From contig JAXLQL010000003.1 of the NCBI GenBank assembly GCA_046331625.1, positions 372,001 through 436,000 of the forward strand: DNA of 64,000 nt, read 5' to 3'. The stretch is from JAXLQL01 sp046331625. Lineage in GTDB: Bacteria; Acidobacteriota; Terriglobia; Bryobacterales; Bryobacteraceae. Made by a program: the position numbers and the translations under genes. Each line of letters opens with the position of its first letter. Position 1 is the first letter of the stretch. Positions 50,968 through 59,912 of this stretch are shown piece by piece. The notes beneath the pieces were generated by a model. It searched no databases. It was not told the origin of the DNA and saw nothing but the letters and a program-made list of their open reading frames with translations.

Positions 50968-51914
50968 CTGACCCTCAGGATCCGGTGATTGTACGAGTCC
51001 GTAATGTAGAGTGTCCCATTCGGATGCACCCACACTCCATGCGGTCGCGATAGCTCCGTGGCCAGCGGATCGCCAGCCACAATCCGGTCGCCTGGCTTAC
51101 CCGTGCCCGCGATCGTCACCGTGCGGCCGCTCTTAACCGAATAGCGCCGCACCAGATGATTCTCGGCGTCCGCAATGATGACGTCTCCGTTGCGGTCAAT
51201 GCATAGATGCTTCGGGCCGTTCAGATTCGGCTCGATGCTCCCCGGCTTGATCAGCGTGCGGATGCGGCCCGCGCGATCCACCACGCGCAGCGCATTGCCC
51301 CGCCGCTCGAGAATGTACACGTTGCCCCGATCGTCGGCGGCAACCGCGCGCGGATCCACCAGCGGACTCTTGGCCGCATCCGCGCCGTCGGTGGGCTCGG
51401 CCGACTCGCCCGTTCCGGCGATCGTGCTCACGATGCCCGACTTCAGATTCACCATCCGCACCCGGCGATTCGTGAGGTCGGCGATGTAGAGCTTGTCACC
51501 GGCCGGAGCCAAGTCGATCGCGAAGATGCCCTTGAACTTCGCCTGCACTGCTGGACCGCCATCGCCCGCAAATCCAGCATCGCCGGTGCCCGCCACCGTT
51601 ACCAGTTCGCGAGTCTTCAGATCCATGCGGAGCACGCGGTTGTTGTGCGTGTCAGCGATGAAGAGTTGCTGATTCGGCGCGATCACCACGCCGTGTGGCT
51701 CGTGCACGTCTTTGTCCGTGAGCAACACCGTGGGCTTTCCATTGGGATCGAACCGGATCAGGCGGTTGCCCTTGTACTCGATCACGTACGAGTTGCCCGC
51801 TTTGTCGAAGACGATGCCGAACGGCTCGACGAACTTGAAGTCCGCCGCGAAGGGCTCCACGCGGGCCAAGAGAGGGAGAGCGAACAGCGCTGCGAATGCG
51901 GCTCGGGCAAGCAT
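50964..51914 (-). CDS. secreted NHL-repeat beta-propeller protein
   Basis: This 316-residue protein has a signal peptide (MLARAAFAALFALPLLARVE) and about five NHL repeats, each starting with a PHGV-, DPRAVA- or GPKHLC-type block and ending with an LYIAD-, VYIL- or LYITD-type strand (DPRAVAADDRGNVYILERRG, GPKHLCIDRNGDVIIADAEN). NHL propellers bind proteins or act as lactonase-like enzymes; no catalytic acid pattern is clear. It is coupled to the glycosidase-like gene and lies 41 bases after lptB. Confidence 0.75.
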   Translation of the reverse strand: MLARAAFAALFALPLLARVEPFAADFKFVEPFGIVFDKAGNSYVIEYKGNRLIRFDPNGKPTVLLTDKDVHEPHGVVIAPNQQLFIADTHNNRVLRMDLKTRELVTVAGTGDAGFAGDGGPAVQAKFKGIFAIDLAPAGDKLYIADLTNRRVRMVNLKSGIVSTIAGTGESAEPTDGADAAKSPLVDPRAVAADDRGNVYILERRGNALRVVDRAGRIRTLIKPGSIEPNLNGPKHLCIDRNGDVIIADAENHLVRRYSVKSGRTVTIAGTGKPGDRIVAGDPLATELSRPHGVWVHPNGTLYITDSYNHRILRVR

Positions 51915-51955
51915 CAGAGCTACTGTATCCTAGTCGCCGTAAATTTGCTGTGCCT

Positions 51956-52702
51956 TCAAAATCGGAACGACTCACCCAAGTACACGCGCTTCACTTCGAT
52001 GTCGTGCCCCAGCGCCTCGGGCGTTCCCGACCGGAAAATGCGCCCGTTGTTGATGATGTACGCCCGGTCCGTCACCGCCAGGGTCTCGCGCACGTTGTGA
52101 TCCGTAACCAGGATCCCGATCCCCGAATTCTTCAGATCGAAGATGATGCGCTGCAGTTCGAGCACCTGAATCGGATCGATGCCCGAGAACGGCTCGTCGA
52201 GCAGCAGAAAGCTCGGGTTGATCACCAGCGATCGCGCGATCTCGACGCGCCGGCGCTCGCCGCCCGAGAGCATGTAGCCCTTGCTCCGCCGCACCGTCTC
52301 GAGCCCTAGTTGCTCGATCAACTGGTCGCGCCGCTCCCGCCGTTCGCGCCCGTTCATCGGCAGCGTTTCGAGAATCGCCATCAGGTTCTCCTCGACGGTC
52401 AGCTTGCGGAACACCGATGGCTCCTGCGGAAGATAGCTGACGCCTTGGCGCGCGCGTTCGTACATGGCGAGGTCGGTGATGTCCTTGCCATCTAGCACAA
52501 CACGTCCCGAGTCCGGTGAGATCAGCCCAACGATGATGTAGAACGAGGTCGTTTTCCCCGCACCGTTGGGGCCGAGCAACCCCACCACCTCGCCCTGGGA
52601 GACCGACACCGATACATCGCTTACCACTTTCCTGCGGCGATACGTTTTCGAGATCTCAGCGGTTTCGAGCTTACGCAACGGGATGAAGGCCTGTTCATTC
52701 AC
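51956..52702 (-). CDS. lptB: LPS export ABC transporter ATPase
   Basis: LptB powers extraction of lipopolysaccharide from the inner membrane by LptFG. The 248-residue protein has Walker A GPNGAGKTT, the signature LSGGERRR, Walker B LLLDEPFSGID, the H-loop TDHN, and the LptB-typical block GVSYLPQEPSVFRKLTVEEN. Other lpt genes are not in the window. It follows the ferredoxin oxidoreductase beta gene after 81 bases. Confidence 0.95.
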   Translation of the reverse strand: MNEQAFIPLRKLETAEISKTYRRRKVVSDVSVSVSQGEVVGLLGPNGAGKTTSFYIIVGLISPDSGRVVLDGKDITDLAMYERARQGVSYLPQEPSVFRKLTVEENLMAILETLPMNGRERRERRDQLIEQLGLETVRRSKGYMLSGGERRRVEIARSLVINPSFLLLDEPFSGIDPIQVLELQRIIFDLKNSGIGILVTDHNVRETLAVTDRAYIINNGRIFRSGTPEALGHDIEVKRVYLGESFRF

Positions 52703-52783
52703 GAGGCTAGCATCCGGGGCTCGCGCGGGTCAAGACGCTTCTGCCGGAAGGTCTTCCGCCTGAGCGAATTCGCGCCTCCCGGC

Positions 52784-53839
52784 CTACCGCATCGACGCGT
52801 TGATCTTCTCGAGCGCCGATTCGTTCGGGATCAGTTCCAACTCGCCCAATTGATTCAGCGGCCGCGCAATCGTCCCCAGATTCGCATGCAGGTCAGACGA
52901 CTCGGGGTCGAGATACAACAATCCCGTCACCACCTCGCCCTTCGCCCGTTGTGCTTCCAGATACGTCATCGCGCGCAACCGGTCCGTCGGATCGTAGTCG
53001 GCTTCGAGCTTCCGCAGCCGCAGAATCGATCCGTCATGCTGCGTCACCTCGCGGACCTCGCCTGGCGCATACTGCGCCGTGATCGGTTCTCGCGTCAGGA
53101 TCACGTCGAGCATGTTCACGGCCTCATTGTGCTCGCGAACATAATCGTAGCTCTTCGTGGAACCCGGGTGATTGTTGAACGCCACGCAGGGCGAGATCAC
53201 GTCGAGAAACGCCGGACCGTCGTGCAACAGCGCGCCCTTGAGCAGCGGCACCAGTTGATCCTTGTCGCCGGAGAATCCGCGCGCCACGTATGTCGCGCCC
53301 AGGTTCAAGCCGAGCATCACCAGGTCGATCGGCTCGTCCATGTTCGCAGCGCCGCGCTTGCTCTTCGAACCCTTGTCCGCCGTTGCCGAGAACTGGCCCT
53401 TCGTCAATCCATAGACGCCGTTGTTCTCCACGATGTAGGTCATGTTCACGCCGCGCCGCAGCACGTGCGCGAACTGCCCCAACCCGATCGAAGCCGAGTC
53501 GCCATCGCCCGACACGCCGATGTAGATGAGTTCGCGATTGGCGAGATTGGCGCCCGTCAGCACCGACGGCATGCGGCCATGCACGCTGTTGAACCCGTGC
53601 GAATTGCCGAGGAAATACGTCGGTGTCTTCGACGAGCAGCCGATGCCGGAAAGCTTCGCCACACGATGCGGCTCGATGTCGAGCTCGAAGCACGCCGTGA
53701 TGATCGCCGCCGTGATCGAATCATGTCCACATCCGGCGCACAGGGTCGACACCGGCCCTTCATAATCGCGCCGAGTGAACCCGAGTTTGTTCGTCGGCAG
53801 CTTGGGATGGTGCAGTTTCGGTTTGGCGATGTACGTCAT
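52784..53839 (-). CDS. korB: 2-oxoacid:ferredoxin oxidoreductase, beta subunit
   Basis: The beta subunit binds thiamine pyrophosphate and the Fe-S cluster. The 351-residue protein contains LCAGCGHDS, SGIGCSSKTP and the TPP motif GDGDSASIGLGQFAHVLRRG followed by NNGVYGLTKGQ. KOR-type enzymes oxidise 2-oxoglutarate or related 2-oxoacids with ferredoxin; the exact substrate cannot be assigned. Its start overlaps the alpha-subunit stop (ATGA). Confidence 0.9.
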   Translation of the reverse strand: MTYIAKPKLHHPKLPTNKLGFTRRDYEGPVSTLCAGCGHDSITAAIITACFELDIEPHRVAKLSGIGCSSKTPTYFLGNSHGFNSVHGRMPSVLTGANLANRELIYIGVSGDGDSASIGLGQFAHVLRRGVNMTYIVENNGVYGLTKGQFSATADKGSKSKRGAANMDEPIDLVMLGLNLGATYVARGFSGDKDQLVPLLKGALLHDGPAFLDVISPCVAFNNHPGSTKSYDYVREHNEAVNMLDVILTREPITAQYAPGEVREVTQHDGSILRLRKLEADYDPTDRLRAMTYLEAQRAKGEVVTGLLYLDPESSDLHANLGTIARPLNQLGELELIPNESALEKINASMR

Positions 53840-55683
53840 TCGGCCACCTCTTCCACGGTCACGGGCGTCAGTCCCTCGGTCTCATGGGCGATCGCGTTGA
53901 TGATGAAGCGCGCCGTGATCGGCGTGCCGTCGTAGTGCAGCACCGGAACCAGACGCGCCGGATCGATGCCGCATTCGTTCACCAGCAACATCCGCAACTG
54001 TGCGTCGCGATTCTGCTCCACCACGAACACGAATTCGTGCGCTCCGATGAAGTCGCTCACTTCGTTCGAGAACGGGAACCCGCGCACGCGCATGGCGTCG
54101 ATGTGCACGCCCTTCTCTTCCAACCGGTCGAGAGCTTCGGCCATCGCCGGGCTCGTCGAACCGTAGTAGATCGCGCCGAGCCGCGTCGGCTTCGGAGCAT
54201 TGCGAACCAGCGGCTTTGGGATCAGCGTCTTCGCCGTATCGAACTTCTTGAGCAGGCGATCCATGTTCCGCTTGTAGACGTCGCCCTCTTCGCTGTACCG
54301 CGCGTACTCGTCCTTCGACGTTCCGCGAGTGAAGTAGGCGCCCTTGGTCGGGTGCGTGCCCGGATACGTGCGATACGGGATGCCGTCGCCGTCCACGTCG
54401 AGATACCGTCCGAACGTCTTGCCGGACTCCAAGTCTTCGTACGTCATCACCTTGCCGCGATCGAAGGCTTTCGAGTAGTCCCACGTGAGCGGTTCGCACA
54501 GCCGCTCGTTCATGCCGATCTCGAGATCGAGCAGTACGAAGATCGGCGTCTGCAGGCGATCGGCGAGATCGAACGCGAGCGCGCCGAACTCGAAGCATTC
54601 GCGCGGATCCTCGGGCAGCAGGAACGGATGCTTGGTGTCGCCGTGCGAGGCGTACGCGCAGGAGATGAGGTCGCACTGCTGCGTGCGCGTGGGCATACCG
54701 GTGGAAGGGCTCCCGCGTTGCACGTCGAACAGCACCGCGGGTACTTCGGCGAAGTACGCGAGGCCGAGGAATTCCTGCATCAGCGAAATTCCAGGACCCG
54801 CCGTGCACGTGAAGGCGCGCGACCCGTTCCACGCCGCGCCGATCACCATGCCGATCGACGAGAGCTCGTCTTCGGCTTGGACGATCGCATAGCGGTTCTT
54901 CTGGCCCTCGGGTGCGTCCGGATCCTGGCGGTGCTTGGCGCAGTGCTTCATGAACGCTTCGGCCAGCGAAGACGATGGCGTGATGGGATACCAGGCGCAA
55001 ACCGTAGCTCCGCCGAACACGGCCCCCAGCGCCGCCGCATTGTTGCCCTCGAGGAAGATCTTCCTGCCGATCTTGTCGGACTTGCGCAGTCGCAGCGGCA
55101 GCGGCTCGAGATTCTCGATTGCCCAGTTGCGGCCCAGGTTGAGCGCGTTGAAGTTGGCGTCGAACAGCGCTTCCTTGCCCTTGTACTGCTCGCCGATCAG
55201 CTTCTTGATCACTTCCGGATCGATGTTGATCAACGCCGAAAGCGCGCCCACGTACATGATGTTCTTGAACAACTGGCGCTGTCGCGGATCCTTGTAGGCC
55301 GAGTTGCAAATGTCGGTCAGCGGCACGCCGATCACATGGATGTCATCGCGGAAACGCGACGCCGGCATCGGCTTGGTGGAGTCGTAGAACAGGTAGCCGC
55401 CCGGTTCCAGCGACGCCACATCCTGAGCCCACGTCTGTGGATTCATCGCGACCATCAGGTCCGTGCCGCCGCGCGCGCCCAGGTATCCGGCTTCGCAAAT
55501 CCGAACCTCGTACCACGTGGGCAAACCTTGAATGTTCGACGGGAAAATATTGCGCGGCGTGGCTGGAATGCCCATCCGCAAGATCGATCGGGTGAACAGC
55601 GTATTCGCCGATGCCGAACCCGATCCGTTTACGTTAGCGAACTTGACGACGAAGTCATTGACGCTCGAAATTGCTTTTGCCAT
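53836..55683 (-). CDS. korA: 2-oxoacid:ferredoxin oxidoreductase, gamma-alpha fused subunit
   Basis: This 615-residue subunit carries, first, the gamma-like domain (FANVNGSGSASANTLFTRS, CEAGYLGARGGTDLMVAM) and then the alpha pyrimidine-binding domain (GNNAAALGAVFGG, CAWYPITPSSSLAEAF, AWNGSRAFTCTAGPGISLM) and a C-terminal transketolase-like domain (YYGSTSPAMAEALDRLEEKG). This fused form is typical of aerobic KorAB enzymes. The gene begins three bases after the flavoprotein gene's stop. Confidence 0.9.
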   Translation of the reverse strand: MAKAISSVNDFVVKFANVNGSGSASANTLFTRSILRMGIPATPRNIFPSNIQGLPTWYEVRICEAGYLGARGGTDLMVAMNPQTWAQDVASLEPGGYLFYDSTKPMPASRFRDDIHVIGVPLTDICNSAYKDPRQRQLFKNIMYVGALSALINIDPEVIKKLIGEQYKGKEALFDANFNALNLGRNWAIENLEPLPLRLRKSDKIGRKIFLEGNNAAALGAVFGGATVCAWYPITPSSSLAEAFMKHCAKHRQDPDAPEGQKNRYAIVQAEDELSSIGMVIGAAWNGSRAFTCTAGPGISLMQEFLGLAYFAEVPAVLFDVQRGSPSTGMPTRTQQCDLISCAYASHGDTKHPFLLPEDPRECFEFGALAFDLADRLQTPIFVLLDLEIGMNERLCEPLTWDYSKAFDRGKVMTYEDLESGKTFGRYLDVDGDGIPYRTYPGTHPTKGAYFTRGTSKDEYARYSEEGDVYKRNMDRLLKKFDTAKTLIPKPLVRNAPKPTRLGAIYYGSTSPAMAEALDRLEEKGVHIDAMRVRGFPFSNEVSDFIGAHEFVFVVEQNRDAQLRMLLVNECGIDPARLVPVLHYDGTPITARFIINAIAHETEGLTPVTVEEVAE

Positions 55684-55686
55684 CCA

Positions 55687-57453
55687 CTACCCCGCGTGAG
55701 CCATTTCCAAATAGAACTTCTGCATGTCCCAGGCTCCGGTGGGACAGCGTTCGGCGCACAAGCCGCAGTGCAAGCACAGGTCCTCGTCTTTGGCCATGAT
55801 GCGCCCGGTCTTCAAAATGCCGGAAACATAAACGTCCTGTGACGTGTTGAGCGCCGGCGCGCGCAAGCGGCCGCGCAGTTCCTTCTCTTCACCGTTGGCC
55901 GTGAAACTGATGCAGTCCATCGGGCAGATATCCACGCATCCGTCGCACTCGATGCAGAGCTTGGTGCTGAACACCGTCTGCACGTCGCAGTTCAAGCAAC
56001 GCTGCGCTTCCTGGAACGCCAGTTTCTCGTCGAAGCCGAGCTCCACTTCCGCCTTGATGTCGGCCAACGCCGCTTTCTTTTCGCGATGCGGAACCTTGTA
56101 GCGCTTGTCGTTGGAGATGTCGTTGTCGTAGCTCCACTCGTGAATGCCCATCTTCTGCGAGATGATCTTCACGGCTGGAGCCGGCCGGTCTTTCGGATCG
56201 AGGCCGTGGCAGAAGCGGTCGATCGAAACCGCGGCTTCATGCCCGTGCGCCACCGCCCAGATGATGTTCTTGGGGCCGAACGCCGCATCGCCGCCGAAGA
56301 AGACATTCGGTATGGTCGATTGCATCGACTGCTCGTCCACCTTCGGCATGCCCCACTTGTCGAACTCCATGCCGATGTCGCGCTCGATCCACGGGAACGC
56401 GTTCTCCTGGCCCACCGCTACCAGCACATCGTCGCATTCGAAGTGCTGCTCCGGTTCGCCTGTCGGCACCAGGTTGCGGCGGCCTTTTTCGTCGTACACC
56501 GCCTTCACCTTTTCGAAGCTCATGCCAGTGAGGCGGCCGCCGGAGAGGAGGAACGCCTTGGGCACGAGAAAATTCAAGATCGGAATGTCCTCGCTTCGCG
56601 CGTCTTCCTTTTCCCAGGGCGACGCCTTCATTTCGTCGTAGCCCGACCGCACGATCACCTTCACGTCTTCGCCGCCCAATCGCTTCGACGAACGGCAGCA
56701 ATCCATCGCCGTGTTGCCGCCGCCCAGCACGATCACGCGCTTGCCGATCTTGGTGGTGTGCCCGAACGAAACGCTCGACAGCCAATCGATGCCGATATGG
56801 ATGCTCGCCGCCGCTTCCTTGCGTCCTGGAATTTCGAGATCGCGCCCGCGTGGAGCGCCCGAGCCCACGAAAATCGCGTCGAAGCCTTGGCCGAGCAGCG
56901 CCTTCAAGCTCTCGATGCGATGGCCGTACCGCATCTCGGGCTTCATCGCCGTGATGTAGCCCACCTCTTCGTCGATCACCGATTCCGGCAACCGAAATTT
57001 CGGAATCTGCGTACGCATCATGCCGCCGCCGAATGGATCGGCTTCGAATACCGTCACGTGGTAGCCGATTGGCAGCAGATCGCGGGCCACCGTGAGTGAC
57101 GCGGGCCCGGCGCCGATGCATGCGATGCGCTTGCCGTTCGGCGGCTGCACCTTCGGCATGCGATCGTGCACGTCATCTTTGTAGTCATAGGTGACGCGCT
57201 TCAACCGGCAGATGGCGACCGGATCTTTCTCCACGCGTCCTCGCCGGCACGCCGGCTCGCAGGGGCGGTCACACGTTCGGCCCAGGATCCCCGGAAAGAC
57301 GTTCGACTTCCAGTTGATCATGTAGGCGTCTGAGTAACGCCGGTCCGCGATCAGTCGAATGTACTCGGGAACGGGAGTGTGTGCGGGGCAGGCCCACTGG
57401 CAGTCTACGACTTTATGAAAGTAGTCAGGATTGCTGATATTGGTTGGATTCAA
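55687..57453 (-). CDS. NAD(P)H-linked flavoprotein with ferredoxin domain (GltD-like), partner of KorAB
   Basis: This 588-residue protein starts with the cysteine-rich domain of glutamate synthase small subunits (CQWACPAHTPVPEYI, CDRPCEPACRRGRVE), then has FAD (CIGAGPASLTVARDLLP) and NAD(P) (VIVLGGGNTAMDCCRSS) nucleotide domains. The C-terminus carries two ferredoxin-type clusters (CIECDGCVDICPMDC and CLHCGLCAERCP). Beside KorAB, it probably transfers electrons between ferredoxin and NAD(P)H, perhaps acting like a KorAB-linked ferredoxin reductase. No glutamate-synthase large subunit is present, so it is not GltD in function. Confidence 0.85.
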   Translation of the reverse strand: MNPTNISNPDYFHKVVDCQWACPAHTPVPEYIRLIADRRYSDAYMINWKSNVFPGILGRTCDRPCEPACRRGRVEKDPVAICRLKRVTYDYKDDVHDRMPKVQPPNGKRIACIGAGPASLTVARDLLPIGYHVTVFEADPFGGGMMRTQIPKFRLPESVIDEEVGYITAMKPEMRYGHRIESLKALLGQGFDAIFVGSGAPRGRDLEIPGRKEAAASIHIGIDWLSSVSFGHTTKIGKRVIVLGGGNTAMDCCRSSKRLGGEDVKVIVRSGYDEMKASPWEKEDARSEDIPILNFLVPKAFLLSGGRLTGMSFEKVKAVYDEKGRRNLVPTGEPEQHFECDDVLVAVGQENAFPWIERDIGMEFDKWGMPKVDEQSMQSTIPNVFFGGDAAFGPKNIIWAVAHGHEAAVSIDRFCHGLDPKDRPAPAVKIISQKMGIHEWSYDNDISNDKRYKVPHREKKAALADIKAEVELGFDEKLAFQEAQRCLNCDVQTVFSTKLCIECDGCVDICPMDCISFTANGEEKELRGRLRAPALNTSQDVYVSGILKTGRIMAKDEDLCLHCGLCAERCPTGAWDMQKFYLEMAHAG

Positions 57454-57547
57454 AATCCTTCCTCCAACGGCCCAGGCACACCGCTAGAGCGAGCACCCGG
57501 GCGCAATTGCACTAGTCTATCGCATTACGGATGGATGAAGCGTTGTC

Positions 57548-58399
57548 CTACTTCAAGCCTAGCGCTTTCCGGATCGCCGTGACGGTTACGTCGGCGCGGT
57601 AGTCCACTGCCTTCTTCCCCAACGCGATGGTCTTGTCCACCGGATCGAGCGCCACGCCGTTGATCGAGAACTTCCCCTTGGCGCGCCGCTCGCGCATGTG
57701 CACCGCCGCCGGATCGGCCACCATCATCATCGCCGTGATGGCGAAGTTGTCGTGATGGCCTTCGTCAGTCTCGCGAATACCCTGCGAAACGAGCCATTTC
57801 GATAGCGTCCCGTTGTCGTAGAAATCGTAGTATTCGGGAATGAAGTGAATGGTGGGCGAGCCGCCCCACTTCTGCGAAAGCTCCGCCGCCACCGCTTTCA
57901 TGCCGGCCTGGTTGCCGCCGCTGTCGCCGATCAAAATCAGATTGCGGAATCCGTGCGTCTTCAAACTCTCCGCGATGTCGACGAGCAGCGCGCGGAAGGT
58001 GCCGGCGCTGACGCTGATTGTGCCCGGATACTTCATGTGACCAGACGGCGGCGAGATGTTGCCTTCCGGCACGAACGGAACGATCGGCGCAACCAACGCG
58101 TTGCCGAGCTTCCGCGCGATCGCCTCCGTGGTGGCGCGCAAAACATAATCGTGCTTTCCCGTGGCCAGGTACGGACCGTTCTGCTCCACGCCCCCGGTGG
58201 CGACGATCGCCGTGGTCTTGCCGGCCCGCATCGCGTCGCGAACCTCGAGCCACGTCAGTTCTTCGATGAACACCGAGTCGCGCGCTTCGATCGGACGAGG
58301 CATGTTCGGATCCGGCGCCAGCGCGCTCGAAGTGATGCCGGGGCGATTCTGCGATAGCGCCGCAAACGTGGCGGCCAACATGCCGAGTGCAAGTTTCAC
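57548..58399 (-). CDS. secreted creatininase-family protein
   Basis: This 283-residue protein has a signal peptide (MKLALGMLAATFAALS) and the creatininase-family fold: IVATGGVEQNGPYLATGKHD corresponds to the metal-binding G-S-x-E-Q-H-G-P-H-L-P motif, PPSGHMKYPGTISV to the substrate loop, and LILIGDSGGNQ to the N-G-H-G-G-N motif. Two of the histidine positions are replaced (Asn and Ser), so the metal site may be altered. Creatininase itself is cytoplasmic; exported members occur in acidobacteria and their role is unknown. It stands alone, 94 bases from the flavoprotein gene. Confidence 0.8.
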   Translation of the reverse strand: MKLALGMLAATFAALSQNRPGITSSALAPDPNMPRPIEARDSVFIEELTWLEVRDAMRAGKTTAIVATGGVEQNGPYLATGKHDYVLRATTEAIARKLGNALVAPIVPFVPEGNISPPSGHMKYPGTISVSAGTFRALLVDIAESLKTHGFRNLILIGDSGGNQAGMKAVAAELSQKWGGSPTIHFIPEYYDFYDNGTLSKWLVSQGIRETDEGHHDNFAITAMMMVADPAAVHMRERRAKGKFSINGVALDPVDKTIALGKKAVDYRADVTVTAIRKALGLK

Positions 58400-58465
58400 G
58401 CGAGCCAGTATACCGCTTCAACGTCCGCGACTCGTTCCGGCCTTCGACTCGCACCAGGCGCCCGA

Positions 58466-59680
58466 TCAGATCAGCCTGCCCAGCGCCACAGGAGCCACGG
58501 GCGGCCTCACGGACTCCGCTCTCCACCCCGTCAGGAACTCCACCGCGGGGCCGCACACGCGGCCCTGGCACGGCCCCATCCCACACCGCGTCTGTAGCTT
58601 CGCGCCGCGCCACGAACCATGCTCGCGAATGCGCCCCAGCGGAACATCTTCGCACCGGCAGACGATCGTGTCAGTCGTCGCGAGGTCTCGCAACTCGGGG
58701 CGAAGCGCGAACGCGTGCTCCATCGCTGCTTGCAACTGTCGCGACTTGGTGCGCGCGGGCCCGAGCGATTCCGCGCGCTCATCGAGCCCCGCTGCATAGC
58801 ATCCGGCCGCGGCGCCTTCGTTGATCGCGCATTCGACGCCGCCGATGCCGATCGCTTCGCCTGCGCAGTAGATTCCCGGCACGGAAGTTTCGAGGCGCTC
58901 GTTCACCACCACCGCTCCGTCACCAATCGCGCATCCAAGCAAGGCGGCCAACTCGGCGTTCGGAACCAGGCCGAATCCGCAAGCAAGGTAATCGCAATGT
59001 TCCATCCAGGTCTTGCCGCGCTGCTGCAACGTAACCAAGCCGGGCTCGGTGCGCAGCGGCCAGCAGGAAAAGTAGTATCGCGATGCCACCAGCCGAGCCC
59101 GAAGCCACGCACCCTGTAGGAGCTTCCCCGGATGCGAGGCGAGCATCTGCGTGAACCGTGCTATGCGGCGCCATCCAGTCTGTTCGCACACCACCGGGAC
59201 GACAGCGCCTCGCGAGCGCAAATACTGCGCCACAGCCAACTGCAAAGGTCCACTCCCCGCCACCACCACCTTCTTGCCTTCGATCGGCCAGCCGCCTTTC
59301 ACCAGCGCTTGGAGGCCGCCCGCTCCGAACACATGCGGCAGGGTCCAGCCGGGGAAGGGAAGAAAGCGTTCGCGCGCGCCGGTGGCGAGCACCAGGGTGC
59401 GGTAGCGAATCTCGAGCGTCTCGCGGCTGCGCTCGGCGAGGAGTGCACGGTTGGCAGTGCAGCCGAACACCCGCGTCGACGAAAGCAATTCCGCCCCACA
59501 ATGTTCAAAACGTTCGAGCCAGGGATTGTCGGTGACGGCGCGCCAGATCTGGCCGCCGGGCGCGGGGTTGTCGTCGATCACGCAGACTTCGGCGCCCGAT
59601 CGCGTGGCCGCGCAGGCCGCCGCGATGCCCGCGGGGCCCGCCCCGACAACTGCGACGTCGTATTGGCGTTCAACGGCCAT
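58466..59680 (-). CDS. FAD-dependent oxidoreductase with 2Fe-2S domain, D-hydroxyproline dehydrogenase alpha-like
   Basis: This 404-residue protein has an FAD domain (DVAVVGAGPAGIAAACAA), a second nucleotide motif (KVVVAGSGPLQLAVAQYL) and a C-terminal BFD-like 2Fe-2S region (VCRCEDVPLGRI, CGMGPCQGRVCGP). It matches the alpha subunit of D-hydroxyproline dehydrogenase and HcnB/OoxA-like proteins. It overlaps the small ferredoxin-like gene by 11 bases. With the neighbours it likely forms a three-part enzyme. Confidence 0.85.
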   Translation of the reverse strand: MAVERQYDVAVVGAGPAGIAAACAATRSGAEVCVIDDNPAPGGQIWRAVTDNPWLERFEHCGAELLSSTRVFGCTANRALLAERSRETLEIRYRTLVLATGARERFLPFPGWTLPHVFGAGGLQALVKGGWPIEGKKVVVAGSGPLQLAVAQYLRSRGAVVPVVCEQTGWRRIARFTQMLASHPGKLLQGAWLRARLVASRYYFSCWPLRTEPGLVTLQQRGKTWMEHCDYLACGFGLVPNAELAALLGCAIGDGAVVVNERLETSVPGIYCAGEAIGIGGVECAINEGAAAGCYAAGLDERAESLGPARTKSRQLQAAMEHAFALRPELRDLATTDTIVCRCEDVPLGRIREHGSWRGAKLQTRCGMGPCQGRVCGPAVEFLTGWRAESVRPPVAPVALGRLI

Positions 59681-59912
59681 CGGTGCGGATCTCCATCCCG
59701 TTGCGGCATTGCATCTGGCACGATCGCGAATGCGGCTCGCCGTCGATGGTCACACGGCATTCCATGCAGACACCCATGCCGCACAGTGGTCCGCGCCATT
59801 CGCCGCCGGCAGAGCGCCGAAAGCGTCCACCCGCGATCGCAATGGCCGCAGCGACCGTGGTGCCACGCTCCACGGTGTGAGGCTGCCCGTCAATACTCAA
59901 GGAAATCGGCAT
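59670..59912 (-). CDS. small 2Fe-2S protein, D-hydroxyproline dehydrogenase gamma-like
   Basis: This 80-residue protein is a ferredoxin-like 2Fe-2S carrier: the cluster cysteines are in CGMGVCMEC and the late SRSCQMQC. It corresponds to the small subunit (HcnA- or gamma-type) of the amine and hydroxyproline dehydrogenases and lies between the two flavoprotein subunits, overlapping both (11 and 16 bases). It shuttles electrons between the FAD centres. Confidence 0.85.
   Translation of the reverse strand: MPISLSIDGQPHTVERGTTVAAAIAIAGGRFRRSAGGEWRGPLCGMGVCMECRVTIDGEPHSRSCQMQCRNGMEIRTDGR

Noticed and set aside
53884..55842. Long plus-strand open frame (about 652 codons) across the korA gene
   Set aside because: It is antisense to a convincing korA gene, with unusual composition and no motif.
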